Shown: positions 10,876-21,880 of the stretch, piece after piece
Layout of the letters: every line of letters begins with the position of its first letter
Position numbering within the stretch: the stretch's first letter is position 1
Assembly (NCBI GenBank): GCA_018296165.2
Contig: JACKQL020000007.1
Coordinates: forward strand, 310,001-374,000
Length of the DNA: 64,000 nucleotides
Direction of reading: 5' to 3'
Source: Termitomyces sp. T153
Lineage: Eukaryota; Basidiomycota; Agaricomycetes; Agaricales; Lyophyllaceae
Position numbers and translations under genes: made by a program
The notes under the pieces: model-generated
Database searches by the model: none
Told to the model about the DNA's origin: nothing
What the model saw: the letters and a program-made list of their open reading frames with translations, nothing else

Positions 10876-11833
10876 TGTCACAACCTGCTCCCTAGACCCC
10901 AACACCACCCCCAGCCCCCCCAACACTCCGCCAAACTCCCCAACCCTCGCCCACCCTCCACACCCACTTCAGGCAACTCTGACACTTCCTTGGCAAACCC
11001 TGATGGCTCCTTGATCAACTCTGACACCTTCTCTACAGCAGTTGATGCATCCCCTGAATTCCCCTAGACTCCCGAGGCTTTCCCCAACTCCAGAATGATC
11101 CGCTTTCCAACTGATCCCATCAGAATGTCACTGCGGCCTGCTCCAAGATTGCACCCAACAACCGTTGACTCCATGCAGTTCGGTCAAGCCTGCCACCATA
11201 TCCTCTACCCTCTGGAACCACCCAGTAGTAGGTATATAAGTTATAGAGTAACCCCTGGTACTTTAGTCTTGATATTGCATTTACTGGTTTCCTATGTCTT
11301 GTCCTTCATCTTGTCACTGTTTCTATTTTTAGTTTTGAATCTATCTCTTTTCTCTGTCTTGTCTTGCCTCATCTCTGTCTCATCTTGACTGTGTATATTT
11401 CCTTTGTCTTCCTAAGTTCCTTTCTTCTTCAATGTCAGTACAAACCCTGTGCATGCGTTACGACCCAAACATTCTTACGACAACTCCAGACCTTGCTCCC
11501 CGCTTGGCCCAGGAACCCATCATGCCTTAGTGATCTCCCGCCAAACTCTGGCTCTGCCCCTATCAATTGCAAAGCCTCCACTTACCCCACATTCTATTTG
11601 CGCACCCATGAACTTGTTCTGATGCCTGTCCAGGTCCAATGTCTAATACACTTGGTCTTAAACATTCCCGAACCACTCCAGACTTGCTTGGACCACCCCC
11701 CCCCTAGCTCCCCCTTGCAAGTCCCTCCCCTCTGTGCCCATCCCAGATGCTTGATTATAAGTGCAGGACATTGCGTCAGCCTAGTAAGGATTTGCCAGTG
11801 TAGCTGAGCCCCCATCATCAGCAGAACCTGACA
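10876..11833 (+). repeat. A1 5' LTR
   Basis: 958 bp, TGTCACAACC...GAACCTGACA. It matches 20804-21386 over its first 583 bp and the other family A LTRs across its length. It holds a TATA box (11233-11239) and a predicted RNA start about 32 bases downstream. Confidence 0.92.
11233..11276 (+). promoter_or_regulatory. LTR TATA box and predicted RNA 5' end (self-primer)
   Basis: TATATAA at 11233 is followed, 32 bases on, by AGTCTTGATATT (11265-11276). This 12-mer is conserved in the LTRs at 9403-9414 (minus), 21190-21210, 28371-28382, 50641-50652 (minus) and 52435-52446. It is the exact complement of the primer site at 11835-11846. I infer it is the 5' end of the genomic RNA. Confidence 0.7.
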
Positions 11834-11834
11834 T

Positions 11835-11846
11835 AATATCAAGACT
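11835..11846 (+). promoter_or_regulatory. Primer-binding site, Tf1-type self-priming
   Basis: AATATCAAGACT starts one base inside the 5' LTR and is perfectly complementary to AGTCTTGATATT near the expected transcript start. There is no TGG beginning, as a tRNA primer site would have. The arrangement matches the known Tf1/sushi mechanism, in which the RNA 5' end folds back and is cleaved by RNase H to prime minus-strand synthesis. Confidence 0.7.
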
Positions 11847-11865
11847 CTCCCTTACCCCATTCTCA

Positions 11866-14313
11866 ATGTCTGCATATGACCCCACATACAACCCTGCTGG
11901 CTACCTAACCAATGTCTATGGTCGACTGGTACCAGAAAATCCCTATGCCCCATTCTATCCAGGCCCCCCCACAGATCAGTATGTCCCTCGTCACTGGACT
12001 CCTGACCCCTACTAGGCATTCTATGCCCCCTCCATCAGCCAGGGAATACCTCCAGGCTAGCGCCACCCTCCCGCATTCTCCGCCAATGGCAACAATCCCC
12101 GTATGTACTCTGGAGGATACTCTGCAGCACCCCCTAACCCCACCTACCTTCCCCCTGCCCACTATTACATGTACCCAGTCTCCGCTGCAGCCCCAACCCC
12201 TTTGGGGCCTATGGATAATTATTCCCCCCCTCATATGCTGTTTCCTGATCAAGCTCCTCCTTCTCCCAGGCAGCAAAGGGTCAAAGCCTATGCCCAACAG
12301 TGTAACAAAGTCCTCCGCTTTCTCTGCCTCTCTCCTGCAGAGTTTGCAAGATGCATCCGCACCCTCCTCACCAACCTAGGTTACCCCAACACCTCCATGA
12401 CTCTGGAAGTCTGAGCAGATCAACTCCTTGACTTTCATGAGCGCTATCTGCAAGGGAACCTCCTGGAGACTACGCAAGGCACCCTGGGCATTGATAATAA
12501 CTTACGGAACAAGCTCCATGCATTGGTCAAAGAAATCCACACCAGCCTTAACCCCTGCCTCTTCGAAGACCCTCTAGACCCTGCCTGCTCCTTCCATGTG
12601 CAATGTGAGGAGCCTGTTGGAACATGAAGTGAAGCTCCGCCTTCCATTCCCCATCAGCAGGAAGAACTTAACATGGCCTCCAGCATCTTGAGGAACCTTA
12701 ATCCTGTGAGGGGATTGTTCAACCGATCAGCTGCCCATACCTTGGCCCTCTCTGCTCGCCCCCAGGCCAGCTCCGTCCCTGGCGCCTTCCAAACCTGGGA
12801 CTAGCCCACCATCCCCAAGCCCCACTCCCAATGGCCACCCCCATGCATTGACAACAACAACCAGACTCTCTCCTACATTGACGAGCCTGGTAATTCTGCC
12901 AACAAGCATGCCCCATGCAACGGACCTCCACGAGACCAACCCCCCCACTTCAACCTCCTCGCCCCTCATGTCAATGCCTCTCTGCCCCATCCCAATGCCC
13001 CAGTCCCCCTGCAACAGCCCACAGGTCCTGGAGCACCCCGACCACCCTTTCTTACCAACCATCCTTATCCTCCACCCGCTTCAGTGCCTAACCCTCCTGC
13101 TGATGCCAATTATTTTGGACCCCCCACCCTGGGAGGACCCCCTCAATGGGCCTCAGGGCCTGCCCCGGGCAATGCAGGCCAACCCCCTGGCAGAGGGCCA
13201 TCTAACAGCGGACCCTCTGGGGGATGGGGCCCAGTGATGGACAACTTCCCCCTCCAGCATGGAAATGGGAACAACTACTATTACTACTACAATGCCGGAC
13301 CCCTGCCCTGAGCTCAAAATCCACAGGATGATATCCATGACACACTGGCCCAGAAGGATAAGCTTGACATTCAGAAGCCTGAACTCTTCACTGGCCACAA
13401 CCCCTGGAAGTGGTGAATCTTTCTAACCCAGTGTCTGACTATGTTCTAAGCTAAGCTGATTACCTTCCAACTTGAGAGCTCACAAGTGGCCTTTGCCGCA
13501 TCATATTTACAGGGTATTGCCTTTGATCATTACACTGTGCTACTCCAGTTTGACTCCAATAACCCCATGCTCTCCAATTGGCTTGCTTTCATCCAGGAAT
13601 TCTTGAGTAAGTTCAGCATCTTTGACACCATAGTGGAGGCAGAGGAAAATCTCTTCAACCTCCAAATGCGCAACAACGAACACTTCACAACCTTTATTGT
13701 ACAATTTGAACGGGAAGCCTACAAGACTGGCTGGAACTACAACACTCTCCGATTTGCCCTCCGTCATGCCCTGCCTCAATGGATCAAGGACGTCCTTCAC
13801 CTCACACCCAAGCAAACCACCTACAATGGGTACAAGGCACTCATTACCCAGGTTGACCAACATTACTGGGAAGATCGCAGCAAAAACATGGTGCCCTGGA
13901 CCCCCTGGAATGCCTCCGGTAACACCAACTGGCAGGCCAGAGCAACCAACAGCATTCAATCCTCAATCCCCACTAACTCCACCAACCCCGCACCCCATTT
14001 TCTCCCAGGCCAAAGAACTACCAGCACCAATCGACTCCCAGGACAATGTCTGCCAGCCCAGCTTAATGCCGCCAACCTCCATGAAACTCTGGAACCCCTG
14101 GACACCAACCCCAATGACCCCGACAACATTCCAGACTCTGCTAATGACCAAGAAGCCTTATGCGTGAACAGGATTTGGGATAGCACATGGATCAACATGC
14201 CAAAGGAAACACAGGAGAAACAATGGAAAGAGGGCATGTGCATCTTATGTGGTGAGCAGGGACACTTTATTCACAGCTGTCCTAAACAACAGGTGATGGA
14301 ACATGCTATGTAG
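11866..14313 (+). pseudogene. A1 gag with CCHC knuckle
   Basis: ATG at 11866. The N-terminal third is rich in Pro, Tyr and Asn. A conserved block follows (QQRVKAYAQQCNK, about 12280), then a Pro/Asn/Gly-rich stretch ending in a run of Tyr (about 13275). The gag core is at 13486-14000, with LFNLQMRNNEHFTTFIVQF. A nucleocapsid knuckle C-x2-C-x4-H-x4-C lies at about 14240. Several TGA/TAG stops interrupt the frame. A related N-terminal region begins copies A2 and A4. Confidence 0.85.
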
Positions 14314-14399
14314 ACAATCAACAGAAAAGACTGTAACTACCAGTTTACAGAAAACGAGTCAGCGGTTTAGGTCTTGAAGATGCACTAGATCATGAACCA

Positions 14400-17300
14400 G
14401 ACCCTGATGTCTTCTCTGCCCCAGCCACACTTCTCCGTGCAACGATACTTGCCCCAGACAGCCCCCCAGTACACTTCCCCTCCCACTCATCCACCAACCT
14501 CCTCTTCCACACCACTCTCCCCTTCACTGACAACCCTGTCCCCACACTAGTTGACAGTGGCACCACTGATAACTTCATCAATGAATCCCTGGTAGCACTC
14601 GCTCCCCACTCCCTCTGATGCCTCCCTGCCTCAATTCCCCTCAAACTTTTTGATAGAGACCCTACTCAAGTGAGAGACATCACACACTGCCTGGAAATGA
14701 CCATGACCTTCACCAATGGATGACAGCAAGAACTCTAACTACTTATCACAAAATTACACCCCTCTGCCCCTGTCATCTTAGGATTCTCATGGCTCCATTC
14801 CACCAACCCCTGCATCAACTGGCCCAGCCTCACCCTCCGCCTCGACCGGGACAACCCCACTGACTCTAGGCTGGTACCTTTCAATGTCTCACCCTCCTCC
14901 AAGAACTCCAAGACCACGATCGACCACCCCCAGACTCCCCTGCAGCTCCACTTTAGATCCACATGGTCATTCATCATCAATGTCCAACTCAATGACTCTT
15001 CCAAGGTATTCCCCACTCTTGTCAACAGCGGCGCCTCTGGCACCTTCATCAGTAATCAACTTGGCCTCCAGCACAATGACCTTGACAAACTCCTCAAGCT
15101 CCAACTCTTTGACGGAAGCCCTGCCATGACAAGAATCACTCAATACCATGACAACACCCTCACCCTTGATAATGACCTGCAGTTTCAGGCCCAGCTCCTT
15201 GTCACCCAACTACCTTCACCGACTCCAATTATGCTCAGACTCCTGTGGCTGCAAGACGTCAACCCCAACATTGACTGGAAAAACCTCACCATGCAATTCC
15301 CCAGCTCCAAAGTGAGTTTAGTGGCTGCCAATCCCCTCCACCTTCAGTCTATCTCAGACTCCAATGTCTTCCACCCCGGTGCCAGTACCTCCAGAGCAAC
15401 CCAGAGTCCCTCAACCTCTGATGACAACTCTGACAAAGAAGGAAATGCCACTCCACCTCAGTCACCCTCAATCACATTATGATGGCTGCCTCCCAACATA
15501 CCCTGGAATCAATACAAAGGCCCATGGTACCCCAACCAGTGACACTCAAAGCCCCTGACCAACTCTGCTACTACTCCAGACTCATCCACTACCACTCTGA
15601 CATCCAACTCCGTCGACTCTGGAAACCTCAACATTAAAATCATTGGCACCATCCCCTTTGCATGCCTTCTACAAGATGGCACACCCACCTTCCAGTTACA
15701 AATCATGCCAGCCCTACCTGAGGAGCACCTCCACACAGGGACCACTGCACCGGAGAGCAAGATGGAGTAACAGATCCTATCCAAAGTAGTTCCCCTGGAG
15801 TATCATGAGTTTGCTGACGTGTTCTCTGAAGGGAGTGCCAAAGAACTTCCCCCGCACCACTCCTATGACCACAAGATTGACCTTGAAGAAGGCACCTCAC
15901 CCCTGTTTGGCAAGATCTACAACATGTCTGAGATTGAGCTCCAAGCCTTGAAGAAATACCTCGACAACATGCTTGGCAAGGGCTTCATATGCCTGTCAAT
16001 TTCTGCTGCCAGCACTCCGGTTCTGTTTGCCAAGAAGAAGAACAGGTCACTCTGACTCTGTGTGGATTATTGGGGACTCAACAAAGTCACCAAAAAGAAC
16101 TGGTATCCCCTCTCCTTGATCAGAGACCTTGTTGATTGTCTCTGCAGTGCCAAGATTTACACAAAGATAGACCTCCACTCCAGCTACAACAACATCCAGA
16201 TCGCTCTGGAACATGAATGGAAGACCACCTTTTGCACCCACTATGGCCTCTTTGAGTACCTCATAATGCCCTTCAGAATGACTAACTCCCCCACTACTTT
16301 TCAGTACTTCATGAATGACATCTTCCACAACATGAATGACATTTTTGTTATTGTGTATCTGGATGACATCCTGATCTACTTGAATTTGCTGATGGAGCAT
16401 CTGGAGCACATCTGCTGCATCTTAGAATGACCACCTTCATGCCAAACCCAAGAAATGCTCCTTCCACATGATGGAGGTCAAATATCTTGGAGTCATTGTC
16501 ACCTCCAATGGCGTGCGCATGGACCCTGCCAAGGTTGATGCAATACTCAACTGGCCCCTGCTGCGGAATGTCAAGGAGGTACAGTCATTCCTGGGGTTTG
16601 CTAACTTTTATCACCATTTCATTGACAACTACTCCAGGATCACCAAACCCCTCAACCAACTCATGCAGAAGGACACTCCTTGGGATTGGAACAGCAAGTG
16701 CCAGAGGATATTCCTCCTCCTGAAGAAGGCCTTCAGCTCCTCTCTGGTCCTCCGCCATTTTGACCCCTCCCTGCCAATTGTGCTCAAATGTGACACCTCT
16801 GACTATGCTATTGCTAGGATACTCTCCCAGTCAGACTCGGGGGGCAAAGATCTCCATTCTATTGCCTTCTACACCTGATCAATGATTCCAGTGAAACTCA
16901 ACTACAACATCTATGACAAAGAACTCCTCACAATCATCAAAGCCTTCTGTCAGTGGCTGGCCTACCTTGAGGGGTCCCCGCACTGCATCCAAGTATACTC
17001 CGACCACAACAACTTGCAATACTTTATGATCATGAAACAGCTCAGCCGCCACTAAGCCTGATGGTCCAAAACCCTCTTGGAGTACGACTTCACCATCCAC
17101 TACCACCCCAGGTGACTCGGCATGAAGCCCAATGCCCTCACTTGAAGGTCCAACGTGTATCCAAAGAAGTCATTTGAAGCTGAACGGAATGCATTCAACC
17201 CCTGGACTCCTTCTTCACCCAGCATGACCCCTGCAACAACCCTGATGAGTTGAGCACCAAGAATCCCTTTTTGCTGTCTCCAGACCACTGCCTCCTGCTC

Positions 17301-18630
17301 TGGGGTGGATGAATTTATGCTCTGGACCACAAGTCCATCTGCCTCAACATACTCCGGCAGCACCACAACTATAAGCTCCAGAGGCACTCAGGAATTTATA
17401 ATACCCTTCAACTCATCTCCCAGACTTACTTTTGGCCAGGAATAAAGAAGGACATCATGTGATATGTAAGGGCCTGCAAACCTTGCCTTTGGGCCAAGGT
17501 ACCCCATCACCGCCCCCACAGATTATTGAAACCCCTCCCCATCAGCTGCCACCCCTGGTCCTCCCTATCGATAGATCATATCATCGAACTCCCCGACTCT
17601 GAAGGTTTCAATGTGATCCTCATTGTTGTTTGCCACCTCACCAAGCAAGCCCTTTTCATCCCCTGCTACACTACCAACAATGCTCCAGAGTTTGCCAAAC
17701 TATTCCTCGAACACGTATTCTCCAAGCATGGACTCCAAGATGACATCGTCTCTGACTGCGGACCCCTGTTTGTATCCCACTTTTGGCAATTGCTATGCAA
17801 GGCGCTCAAGATCAAAACCAGCCTCTCCACTGCCTATCACCCAGAGACCAATGGACAAACAGAACGAGTGAACCAGATGCTGGAGCAGTACCTCCACCTA
17901 TACATTAACTATTTACAGAACGACTGGTGTGCAGAACTCCTCCTTGCCGAATTCACCTACAACAACATGCCCCACTCCGCCACCAAAGTCTCCCCCTTCT
18001 ATGCCAACAAAGGCTACAACCTCTGACTCACCCTGTTACTGAAGGACATCCCCTCCCACGCTGCCTACAAAGTTGCCAAGGACCTCCAATTCCTTCACCA
18101 ATTCCTCCAGAACAAGATCAACACTGCCAATCAAGCCTACTCCAAACATGCCGATGCCCAACATGATCCCACCCCCGACTGGCCCCCCGGCACCTTGGTT
18201 TGGCTCCATTGATGCAATTTCAAGACTTGAAGGCCCTCCATCAAACTAGACCACAAATGCCTCAGTCCTTTCAAAGTCCTCTGGAAGGTCTCCACACACA
18301 CTTACAAACTCGACCTACCTCTAGGCTTGAAAGGCCTCCACCCCATGTTCCACATTCAACTCCTTGAAAAACATGCCCTGGACCCCTTCCCTGGCCAGTG
18401 CCTCAGCTGACCACTCCCCATCAAGGTCAAGGACAAGTACCACTATAAGATCGACTAGATTCTTGACTCCTGCTTGGTCTGTGGACAACCCCAGTACTTA
18501 GTCTGCTGGAAGGGCTACAGACCTGAGGATGACATGTGAGAGCCCCAAAAAAACCTTGACGGAGCCCCCAACAAACTCTGGGACTTCCATTAACAACACC
18601 CCACCAAGCCCTGGGACCCCCAGGACTAGC
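14400..18630 (+). pseudogene. A1 pol: two retropepsin-like domains, RT, RNase H, integrase, chromodomain
   Basis: Domain 1 has TLVDSGTTDNFI (about 14540) and later ILGFSWL. Domain 2 has TLVNSGASGTFI (about 15015) and later LRLLWLQDVNP. RT begins near 15900, with YLDDILIY at about 16357. RNase H follows (CDTSDYAIARIL, about 16790; YSDHNNLQYF). Integrase has an HHCC zinc domain (about 17350-17490) and the core acidic residues in SIDHI, VSDCGP and ETNGQTERV. A chromodomain (PQYLVCWKGYRPEDD) lies at about 18490. Stops are mostly CGA-to-TGA, for example at 16053, 17115, 17461 and 18211; one frameshift lies near 16428. Chromovirus order and chromodomain are clear; inactive. Confidence 0.92.
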
Positions 18631-18849
18631 AAGTGCAGATGGCATCAGTGGGCATAACCCCCGCCTCTGTATTTATCAGGGATTCAACTCCCATGAGTAC
18701 CCCCCTTACATGTTTTCACTTACTTTGCCCCTTACTCATTCTGAAAACTTCTCATGCTCAGCAGAAGTGCAGGGAGTCCAATATCAACAAGGCTACAAAT
18801 ACAAAATATAGAAATAGGGGAGCACGGGGCAATGAGAAACCAGAATCCA

Positions 18850-20591
18850 GAAAACCCCTACTCCCCCTCCCCCTCCAAATCCACCTCTGCTATCCTCCCC
18901 ACCAGATCCACCTCCAGCTGTGCTACTACTGTCGCCAGAACTTCTGGATGCTCTGGGAGTGGCTCTGCCATGTCCATCGCCACCTCCCACCATGCTCTAG
19001 AGTCTGCCGTCGCCCTCTGCTAATGTCCCACCAGCAGACGCACCATCTGCATGATCCTCTGCCCCAACTCCAGCAGGAGATCCCTGGGCATCCTCACTAA
19101 CCCATTGTGGATGGACCCCAGTGCCACTAACACTCTGTTAAGGAGGATGCAGTGCTCCCTGGCCGAGTCTGCGGAATCAAATGTCAGCTCATAGTAAATG
19201 GAAGATGAAGGGAGCACTTACAAAGCACTCCCCACTGCCCTGAGGCTGCCTCGTTGGCAAGCCACTCTTCCTGCTGCTGCGCCCTCTCCGCTGTTGCTTG
19301 GGTCACCTCCACACTGGACCCCCGCTGAGTCTCCCGCATCCCTGACCCCTCCAATTGTTGTCTCCTGCTGAGTCCCCCACGTCCCCGACTCCTCTGATTG
19401 TTGCCCTGCTGCCTCTGCCTGCGCCTCCAACAGCCCCATATGCACTCGCAGCTCTTGAAGCTGCAACAGTCACTCTGTGGCAGTCCCCATAGTGATGCCC
19501 TTATTCCTAAGTGCCAAGTCCCATTCCTTCCAAGCCCCATCCAGTTCCCTCCGAAGCCCGTCCCTCTCCTCCCCCACCCTACGAACTTCCTCCCCACATG
19601 TGACCAACAACCTCTCCAACTCCTCCACCCAACGCCACAGGAAAGCCTTGGCAACCAACTACAACCCTCCTGCAGACTGCTCAATCAAGGCCCCAGAAGT
19701 CGGAGAATACACTATGGGACCTAGAAGGCCAGCCATCACCAGCTCCCCCTGTGCCTGCTTGCTAGGCCCTGCCTCTGGTGAGGGGGATGCCCTCCGTTTA
19801 CCCTTGTTGTGCATCATGGGAGCCCCCTCCCTCCGCCCACTCTGTGGGGGCCCAACCTTCATCAGGGGCCGCCCTGCACCAACTCCCCTCTCTACCCCAG
19901 AACCCCTCCCTGAGACCCTACCCCTCCAACCCTCCTCCAACTGCACAGCAATCCACTCATGGTCCCACCCCTGCTCTGCTGCAATGCAAGCAGCATGCCA
20001 ACTCAGAGTGACAGAGCACTTCTCGTGCTGCAAGCAACATGGGAGACACACTGACGTGTCCTGCTGCACTCCCGGCATGGGCTTCTCAAACTTGCACTGT
20101 TCACCCCACTGGGTATAGGACATGCACTAGAAACATGGGTTAGCTCGATAAGGAAGGAACATGCCAATGACGCACCGGGGCCACTGCCTGACACCACTCT
20201 AACATCAGGGGACCTCTTGCTCATCCCGCAGCCTCTGCAAAGTACTCTGGCATCATGTCTGCCTGCACGACTCTTGATCCTGTAGGGATGGGGCAGACCA
20301 TCCCAGGGGCAATACCAGGCCTGGAACGAGAAGCAGGGACCACTTCTCCCACCGACAGCGCTAGAGCCTCCCCTGACAAAGGCTCCAAGGGGCCCGCCAC
20401 TGCCGCTGACAACTCTGACAGGACTTATTCAGCACTCCAGCCATGACAAACAAGAGACAGTACTTACAACTATGGTACATTGCCTGCACCCACCTATGGT
20501 CTTGCCAATCCTCAGAGTCCTCCGAGGAAGAAGTTGAGGTATGTGCTGATGGGGATGGGGATGCTGCTGGAGAATACGCAGAAGACAACAT
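18850..20591 (-). pseudogene. A1 antisense accessory gene: spliced, six-Cys cluster plus coiled coil
   Basis: It lies between the end of pol and the 3' LTR, on the opposite strand. ATG at 20591 opens a Ser-rich exon (SSAYSPAAS). Introns with good fungal signals are 20415-20467 (GTAAGT...GTCAG), 20127-20175 (GTGCGT, GCTAAC branch, TTTCTAG) and 19169-19221 (GTAAGT, CTGAC branch, CGCAG). The six-Cys block spans 20016-20126 with spacing CX2CX6CX15CX2CX6C; the second Cys reads Tyr in this copy. Next come an invariant SWHAAC, a basic NKGKRR (about 19800), a heptad-rich helix (VEELERLLVTCGEEVRRVG, about 19600) and a conserved C-terminal exon (MPRDLLLELGQ; HPEVLATVVAQLEVD). Copies occur in A3 and A4 and a relative in B1. 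It resembles a Zn2Cys6 regulator; function unknown. A few stops show decay. Confidence 0.65.
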
Positions 20592-20790
20592 TGGGAAAGT
20601 TTGGAAACCCCAGAGTACATCTGACCCTTTTCAATGACTAGAGAAGAACCCCCTGAGGAGCGGCGGCCATGCTTTGACTTCATTCCCCATGCCACTGCTG
20701 CTACTGCAGTCTGATCAATATTGCTTGACTTCAATTCCCATGCCCCACCAATCCCTAAACTGTGCCCCACATCTCGAGAGTCTTGACGCT

Positions 20791-20803
20791 AAAGGGGGGG
20801 TGA
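20791..20803 (+). promoter_or_regulatory. A1 polypurine tract
   Basis: AAAGGGGGGGTGA sits immediately before the 3' LTR start (TGTCACAACC at 20804). It is the expected plus-strand primer of an LTR retrotransposon; A3 has the equivalent AAAGGGGAGTAA before 27884. Confidence 0.8.
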
Positions 20804-21386
20804 TGTCACAACCCGCTCCCTAGACCCCAACACTGCCCCCAGCCCCCCCAACACTCCACCAAACTCCCCAACCCTTGCCCACCCTCCACACCCACTTTAG
20901 GCAACTCTGACACTTCCTTGGCAAACCCTGACGGCTCCTTGATCAACTCTGACACCTTCTCCACAGCAGTTGATGCATCCCCTGAATTCCCCTGGACTCC
21001 CAAGGCTTTTCCCAACTCCAGAATGATCCGCTTTCCAACTGATCCCATCAGAATGTCACTGCGGCCTGCTCCAAGATTGCACCCGACAACCGTTGACTCC
21101 ATGCAGTTCAGTTAAGCCTGCCACCATATCCTCTGTCCTCTGGAACCACCTAGTGGTAGGTATATAAGTTATAGAGTAACCCCTGGTACTTTAGTCTTGA
21201 TATTGCATTTACTGGTTTCCTATGTCTTGTCCTTCATCTCGTCACTGTTTCTATTTTTAGTTTTGAATCTATCTCTTTTTTCTGTCTCGTCTTGCCTCGT
21301 CTCCATCTCATCTTGACTGTGTATATTTCCTTTGTCTTTCTAAGTTCCTTTCTTCTCCAATGTCAGTACAAACCCCGTGCACGCAT
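20804..21386 (+). repeat. A1 3' LTR, truncated
   Basis: Collinear with 10876-11460 and cut at 21386, where a family B LTR begins (TGATGAG). The missing distal 375 bp were not found nearby. Confidence 0.88.
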
Positions 21387-21880
21387 TGATGAGCCCCGGT
21401 TATCGCTGAGCACCATTTTTGGCATTTTGAACTTAGCAGCAGCTAACTACTTTGAATTTGGCACAAGTCACAACACTCAGCACATGGGACCCAGCCTGAG
21501 AGTTGGACTGAAGCACAAGACTTTTTGATCACAAGAAATATCACATGGAGCCTGGAACATCAAGGCCTAGACCCTCCCTAGTGACGATTATTAGCAACCC
21601 TAGTGACTCTAGCAACAAAATGGTGTTCTCTTACTATATATGGACAAATTATCAGACACATACCTTTTTACTATCATTTCTTTTGCTGAGCTTACCAACA
21701 TACTTGAATGGCGTCTACGCTTCAGGTATTGACATTGGACTCATTTCTTTTTGGTTTCATTCACAATTAGGTGCTGCCAAGGCTTCGCCTATGATTTTTC
21801 ACTTAGTTTTCCAGGCCATCTATGCTGTGGGTTTGGTCAGCATGGAGGTGGAGGTACTCCCTTAGGGTAAGGGTTGTGAT
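21387..21880 (+). repeat. Family B LTR fragment
   Basis: It starts TGATGAGCCCC and is similar to 58412-58800 (shared CTGAGCACCATTTTTGGCAT and later blocks) up to about 21750. Beyond that similarity fades and I cannot assign 21750-21880. It keeps a few CpGs lost in the 58412 copy. It interrupts the A1 3' LTR. Confidence 0.65.

Larger units (their letters stand above)
10876..21386 (+). mobile_element. Family A Ty3/Gypsy chromovirus copy A1, nearly complete
   Basis: 5' LTR 10876-11833, self-complementary primer site 11835-11846, gag from 11866, a pol with two retropepsin-like domains, RT, RNase H, integrase and chromodomain, then about 2 kb of antisense accessory gene, a polypurine tract (20791-20803) and a 3' LTR (20804-21386) cut short by a family B LTR. 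Gag and pol are broken by many stops, mostly CGA-to-TGA, plus at least one frameshift near 16428. The left flank is GTCAC; the right flank is lost, so the target duplication cannot be confirmed. Confidence 0.92.

Noticed and set aside
19398..20120. Plus-strand open frames between A1 pol and the 3' LTR as an env-like gene
   Set aside because: The cysteine spacing, introns and conservation between A1, A3, A4 and B1 are all on the minus strand; the plus-strand frames are their shadows.
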